DNA from: Kribbella pratensis
Lineage (GTDB): Bacteria; Actinomycetota; Actinomycetes; Propionibacteriales; Kribbellaceae
Assembly: GCF_004365355.1 (NCBI RefSeq)
Contig: NZ_SODP01000001.1
Location: 570,191 to 634,190 of the forward strand
Reading direction: 5' to 3'
DNA length: 64,000 nt
In this document: positions 60,801 through 64,000 of the stretch, piece by piece
Position numbering within the stretch: the first letter of the stretch is position 1
How the letters are laid out: the number at the start of each line of letters is the position of its first letter
Notes under the pieces: generated by a model
What the model was told of the DNA's origin: nothing
Seen by the model: the letters and a program-made list of their open reading frames with translations, nothing else
The model's database searches: none
Made by a program: the position numbers and the translations under genes

Positions 60801-63800
60801 GTCGCGCAGGAGCCCGTAGGTGTTCAGGCGGAAGGTCTTGAGGACGACGGAGAGTACGAACGCTCTTCGCGTGACGCCTCGACCGACGACGAGCCGACTG
60901 ATGCTCAGCCGACGCCGGTAGCCGCAGACGCTGACGTCGACGAACAGTCCACCCCGGAAGGCGCGGGCGGCGAGCAAACCACCGACGCCGAGTCCGAGGT
61001 AACTGACCCCGCCCAGTCGGACGCACCTGAGACCGCGGAGCTTGAGGCAACCGAGTCAATGGAGTCCTATAGGCCCGACCCCAGCGAGGCCGAAGAGGCA
61101 AGCGCGGACGGGGCCGACGTAACTGAGGCCGAGAGTGCCGAGGCTGAGGTAGGCGAGTCTGCGGCTGGTTCGGGTGAGGGTGCTGAGGCTTCGGACGGTG
61201 AGGCGTCTGAGGAACTGGCTGGGGCGGTCGCGTCGGTTCGCGCGGAAGCTGTAAGTGCTGAGGAGGAGTCGGCTGCTGTTGAGGCTGAGGACTCCGAGGC
61301 GGCTGACACTGACGCTGAGCTGGTCGGGGCTGCGGCTGGTTCGGGTGAAGGTACTGCGGCTTCTGACAGTCAGACCGCTGGGGAACTGGCGGCGACGGTC
61401 GCATCGGATCGCGTAGAGGCTGCAGGTGCTGAGGCTGAGTCGGGTGCTGTTGAGGCTGAGGACTCCGAGGACACCGAGGCTGATGAGGCCGAGGTACCTG
61501 AGGTCGCGGGCGACGGAATTGCAGCGGCGGGTGACGGAGAGCCTGACGCCGCGGTCGAGGAAGACGGATCGCGGGACGTCGAGAGTGCGGAGACCGCAGC
61601 GCTCGATGCCGATGCCGATGCCGATGCCGATGCTGGTGAGCTCGGTGAGCGCGAAGCGGGTTCGGAGGTTGAGGTCGCCGAAGCTGGTTCGGAGGCGACT
61701 GAACAGGTCTCGCAGGATGCGGAAGATGAGCAGGGGGAGCTGGTGGCTGAGAGTCAGCCAGCTGCCGAGGAGAAGCAGTCCGCGGTTGAAAGCGCCGCGC
61801 CCGCGATCGCCGAGCCAAGTTCCGACGTACCTGCGTCCGACGTACCTGCGTCCGAGGTGCTGGCCGCCGAGGTACCTGCGTCCGAGGTGCTGGCCGCCGA
61901 GGTACCTGCGTCCGAGGTGCCGGCCGCCGAGGTACCTGCGTCCGAGGTACCTGCGTCCGAGGTACCCGCGTCCGACGTACCCGCGTCTGACGTACCGGCC
62001 TCCGACGTACCGGCCTTCGACGTACCCGCGTCTGACGTACCGGCCTCCGACGTACCGGCCTTCGACGTACCCGCGTCCGACGCACCTGCGTCCGACGTAC
62101 CTGCGTCCGAGGTGCCGGCCGCCGAGGTACCTGCGTCCGACGTACCCGCGGCCAGCACGTCCGCGACCTCTCTACCCGCGCCTGTGACTGCAGCACCTGC
62201 AGCAGTTGCGGCCGCTCCCGCGGCAGCTGCAGCTCGTGCGAGTGCGGCGCCCGCGGCGGGCCTGCCTGCGACGACTACCTCCGCGATCACCGCGTCCGCG
62301 ACCTCCACGCCTGCGACCTCCACGCCTGCGAGCTCCGCGGGGCGGGCTGGTGTGGTTGAGCCGGTGGCGGTTGTGGGGCTTGCGGGGCGGTTTCCGGGGG
62401 CTGAGGGGATTGGGGAGTTTTGGGAGAACTTGGTGGGGGGTGTGGAGAGTGTTCGGCGGTTCTCGCCGGAGGAGGTGGGGCAGGGGGACGGGGCGGTTGC
62501 GGTCAGTGGGGTGCTGGAGCACGTCGAGTCGTTCGATGCGAAGTTCTTCGGGTTGAGTGACCGCGAGGCGGAGCTGATGGATCCGGCTCAGCGGTTGTTC
62601 CTCGAGGTTTGTCATCAGGCGTTGGAGCACGGCGGGTATGCCGGTACGTCGGGGCGCGTCGGCGTCTTCGCGGGCTCGGGCATGAACCTGTACAACCGCC
62701 AGCACCAGTCGCGCGACTCGCTCGCCACCCGGGTCGCCTACCGCCTCGGTCTCACCGGACCCGCGATCGGCGTGCAGTCGGCGTGGTCGTCCTCGCTGGT
62801 CGCCGTACACCTGGCCTGTCAGGCGTTGCGTTCGGGCGACGCGGATCTCGCGCTCGCCGGCGCCGCCGCCGTACAGGTGCCTCAGGCAACGAGTTACCAC
62901 CCGGCGCCGGAGTCGATCCTGTCGCCGAGCGGCCATGTGCGCGCGTTCTCCGCGGACGCCGACGGCACGGTCGGCGGCAACGGCGTCGCCGCGGTGCTGC
63001 TGAAGCGTCTCGACCAGGCCCTCGCCGACGGCGACACGGTGTACGCCGTGATCCGCGGTACGGCGGTCAGCAACGCCGACGCCCCGTCGGGGAACCAGGT
63101 CGAGCTGATCGAGCGCGCGCTCGAGCGGGCCGGGTTCGACGCCGACTCGCTCAGCTACATCGAGGCGAACGGGATCGGCAGCGCCACCGCCGACGCGGCC
63201 GAGATCCGCTCGCTGACGACGGCGCTGAGAAGGCACACCGACAAGGTCGGGTTCTGCACGATCGGGTCCGTGAAGCCGAACATCGGCCACCTCGACAGCG
63301 CCGCGGGCATGGCCGGCCTGATCAAGACGATCCTGATGCTGCAGCACCGGATGCTCGTCCCGACGATCAACTACACCGCGCCGAACCCGGCCCTTGGCCT
63401 CGACGGCAGCCCGTTCGTCATCGGCACCGAGGCGCGCGAATGGACGGCCGACGGTACGACGTTGCGCGCCGGCGTCAGCGCGATCGATGCCGGCGGCACC
63501 AATGCGCACGTGATCCTCGAGGAAGCGCCGCGGCAGATCCGCCGCGGCGACGACGGCCCCGTCGTACTCCCGCTGTCCGCGCCCGACCCGGATGCCCTGG
63601 CCGACCTGGTCGAGCTGTACCGCACGGATCTCGACCACGGCACCGGCCACCGGCTCATCGACCTCGCCGGCACGGCGGCGCTCGGCCGCCCCGCGCATCG
63701 GCACCGTATCGCGGTTGCGGGTGGCACCGAGTCCGAGTTGGTCGAGGCGCTGGGGTCCGCGCAGGCAACCGAGGTACCGCGGGGTGGACCTGGCCCGCTG

Positions 63801-64000
63801 GGCTACGCCTTCACCGGTCAGGGTGCTGCGCGTCGCGGCATGGCGGCCGGGCTCGCCGCCCGCTTCCCGGTGTTCCGGTCGGTGCTCGACGAGTGCGACC
63901 GCGTGTATCACGAGGAGACCGGCGGCAGCCTGCTCGAGCTGCTGCTGACCCCCGCGGCCGGTACTGCGGAAGGCGTATGGCCGACCGAGACCGCGCAGCC
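57873..64000 (+). CDS. acyl-AMP ligase / long linker / degenerate ketosynthase / acyltransferase megasynthase (3' end beyond window)
   Basis: Open for over 2,040 codons. Residues 20-584: acyl-AMP ligase with SSGSTGTPK (180-188), WLPLDRSGA, AWGMTETVTG, TGDQGFI and PGGKILR. Residues 585-1493: low-complexity linker, Ala/Glu/Asp/Ser/Thr/Pro, with no DSL-type carrier motif. Residues 1494-1940: ketosynthase-like. The Cys of the TACSSS site is Trp1638 (QSAWSSS) and the His of EAHGTG is Asn1766 (EANGIG); only His1806 (KPNIGHLDSAAG) remains. From about 1973 an acyltransferase begins (FTGQGAARRGM). GTG start is chosen for the GTGA overlap; ATG at 57921 is the alternative. The ligase would load a fatty or aromatic acid onto a carrier. 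Confidence 0.88.
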   Translation, partial: MRSGADRPAISTGPALMIPAGYPRDLPSALLRAARDFSAAGVVEIGPDGRETKLDFPTLLELAARILAGLRANGVRAGDPAVVHCTEPVGFFAAFWACTLGGIRPLLVAPNPGGDRTEEGRERLRKITDLLGWTVLIGRPSDLPNDLGLPVLDPDAMAGHEPTSDFHRPAADDVAVLMLSSGSTGTPKIVQLTHRGLVEFAAGTPAMLPVRPGQTTLNWLPLDRSGAFLLYHLLPVFTGCTNIHVNTDWVLANPLRWLDLMDQHRVNHSWSPNFGYRLATAAVAGEPDRHWDLSALRSLVSGGEQITVPVMSEFLRVTNRFGVVPETFVAAWGMTETVTGITFARPGLTPNVHRVRIPPTGVVEWVDQRPSSGKVAVARPGKPRTEVPGVLSLVSVGAPAPGTTVRIVAPNGAVLPEGRIGQLQVASARVTPGYLGNLEADRMAFPVGNWPARKWLATGDQGFITGGQVVITGRDSERIIMSGKLHYAHDIESVATTVVGAEHGLVAACGVADEASGTDRLVVFYALTPDSVPGMDQAIRSLIQTRLGLSAEVVGVPRRDFPTTPGGKILRPLLKQRWIDGTLLQPPAAPHVEPAGATPNSGPTGQGPSATPETTPYADEDPSERTTELPVVRLAWKRELQQSIPTPPQRPTLGTPQPPAGEPAPAQPSQDEPTLDDPASDQSPSAQSSSAEAPSPQPAHEQSPADPPTAQQSAPVPPNAAAFEPGISETAQSDSGPSEQTASDVTADAAAEPESTAESSTPATSAGEDERELIPEQTGSASPAAPTPEDEPRAPEDTAVPATEPELTSESAESATPATPAPDATAVPATESESAAEPTAASPAAATTAVPADDPESSAESATPAAAESDDSAFLATEAESTAESTATPAAAATGVPAYEPDVAAASATPTPEVSEVPADEPEAIGTESPAAEDESAAEGGVVQEPGTEQEPDAVRATTEEADSGQLVQNRQDPEQVAQEPVGVQAEGLEDDGEYERSSRDASTDDEPTDAQPTPVAADADVDEQSTPEGAGGEQTTDAESEVTDPAQSDAPETAELEATESMESYRPDPSEAEEASADGADVTEAESAEAEVGESAAGSGEGAEASDGEASEELAGAVASVRAEAVSAEEESAAVEAEDSEAADTDAELVGAAAGSGEGTAASDSQTAGELAATVASDRVEAAGAEAESGAVEAEDSEDTEADEAEVPEVAGDGIAAAGDGEPDAAVEEDGSRDVESAETAALDADADADADAGELGEREAGSEVEVAEAGSEATEQVSQDAEDEQGELVAESQPAAEEKQSAVESAAPAIAEPSSDVPASDVPASEVLAAEVPASEVLAAEVPASEVPAAEVPASEVPASEVPASDVPASDVPASDVPAFDVPASDVPASDVPAFDVPASDAPASDVPASEVPAAEVPASDVPAASTSATSLPAPVTAAPAAVAAAPAAAAARASAAPAAGLPATTTSAITASATSTPATSTPASSAGRAGVVEPVAVVGLAGRFPGAEGIGEFWENLVGGVESVRRFSPEEVGQGDGAVAVSGVLEHVESFDAKFFGLSDREAELMDPAQRLFLEVCHQALEHGGYAGTSGRVGVFAGSGMNLYNRQHQSRDSLATRVAYRLGLTGPAIGVQSAWSSSLVAVHLACQALRSGDADLALAGAAAVQVPQATSYHPAPESILSPSGHVRAFSADADGTVGGNGVAAVLLKRLDQALADGDTVYAVIRGTAVSNADAPSGNQVELIERALERAGFDADSLSYIEANGIGSATADAAEIRSLTTALRRHTDKVGFCTIGSVKPNIGHLDSAAGMAGLIKTILMLQHRMLVPTINYTAPNPALGLDGSPFVIGTEAREWTADGTTLRAGVSAIDAGGTNAHVILEEAPRQIRRGDDGPVVLPLSAPDPDALADLVELYRTDLDHGTGHRLIDLAGTAALGRPAHRHRIAVAGGTESELVEALGSAQATEVPRGGPGPLGYAFTGQGAARRGMAAGLAARFPVFRSVLDECDRVYHEETGGSLLELLLTPAAGTAEGVWPTETAQ
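61824..62153 (+). repeat. 22 tandem 15-bp repeats encoding [DE]VPA[SAF]
   Basis: Consensus GAGGTACCTGCGTCC, in frame, 22 units without a gap. A 45-bp block (61974-62018) is repeated exactly at 62019-62063 and a 30-bp block (61854-61883) at 61884-61913, showing higher-order duplication. Encodes the last part of the megasynthase linker. Confidence 0.9.

Noticed and set aside
61824..62153. possible CRISPR array
   Set aside because: Units are contiguous 15-mers without spacers and are in frame inside a gene.
61754..62323. Ala/Gly/Thr/Ser-rich minus-strand ORF (AGTSD repeats)
   Set aside because: Complement of the megasynthase repeat; tandem 15-bp units keep all frames open, and the plus frame joins two enzyme domains.

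Overview
The window is high-GC actinobacterial chromosome. A FasR-fabD-fabH-acpP-fabF-acyl-CoA carboxylase cluster, a homodimeric aceE, the actinobacterial families DUF3145 and DUF3052, many GTG starts and ATGA/GTGA overlaps all fit. The overall style suggests Propionibacteriales (Kribbella or Nocardioides type). That placement is inference from gene content, not a database result.

Layout. 1-5.4 kb: an MFS exporter divergent from a LysR regulator, then a type III polyketide synthase, methyltransferase and FAD oxygenase operon with a divergent UbiA prenyltransferase, resembling a phenolic-lipid cluster with a prenylation gene added. 5.4-12 kb: an array of four hairpins, a PucR-type regulator divergent from a DadA-like oxidoreductase across a strong palindrome, small enzymes, thioredoxin and an aldo/keto reductase. 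12.0-23.1 kb: an eight-gene type IV secretion-like locus (TcpC-like, two small membrane proteins, VirB4-type ATPase, VirB6/TrbL-like protein, a second anchored protein, a cell-wall-domain protein and an M48 protease). No relaxase or coupling protein is present, and a pair of DnaA-box-like sequences lies upstream. 23.1-34 kb: an AlkZ-family protein, esterase, Lrp regulator, secreted M36 protease, SDR, secreted S15-like hydrolase, secreted GH2 glycosidase and an AKR. 34.4-37.5 kb: a MoxR-DUF58-VWA operon.

37.7-45 kb: DUF3145 and the type II fatty acid synthesis cluster, read on the minus strand from its PucR-type activator. A 19-bp inverted repeat lies between activator and fabD. FabD carries an extra C-terminal biotinyl/lipoyl-like domain without the modifiable lysine. 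45-54.8 kb: PHP hydrolase, pirin, a LuxR regulator with a flavin monooxygenase, aceE, DUF3052, peroxiredoxin and tRNA-Val(UAC). 54.8-57.4 kb: two serine hydrolases.

From 57.87 kb to the right edge runs one open reading frame of more than 2,040 codons. It has an acyl-AMP ligase domain, about 900 residues of acidic low-complexity linker that includes 22 tandem copies of a 15-bp/5-residue repeat, a ketosynthase-like domain in which the catalytic Cys is Trp and the first catalytic His is Asn, and the start of an acyltransferase domain. A 39-codon ORF with a Shine-Dalgarno sequence is coupled to it by a GTGA overlap. This is the most unusual item in the window and probably the left end of a larger biosynthetic cluster.
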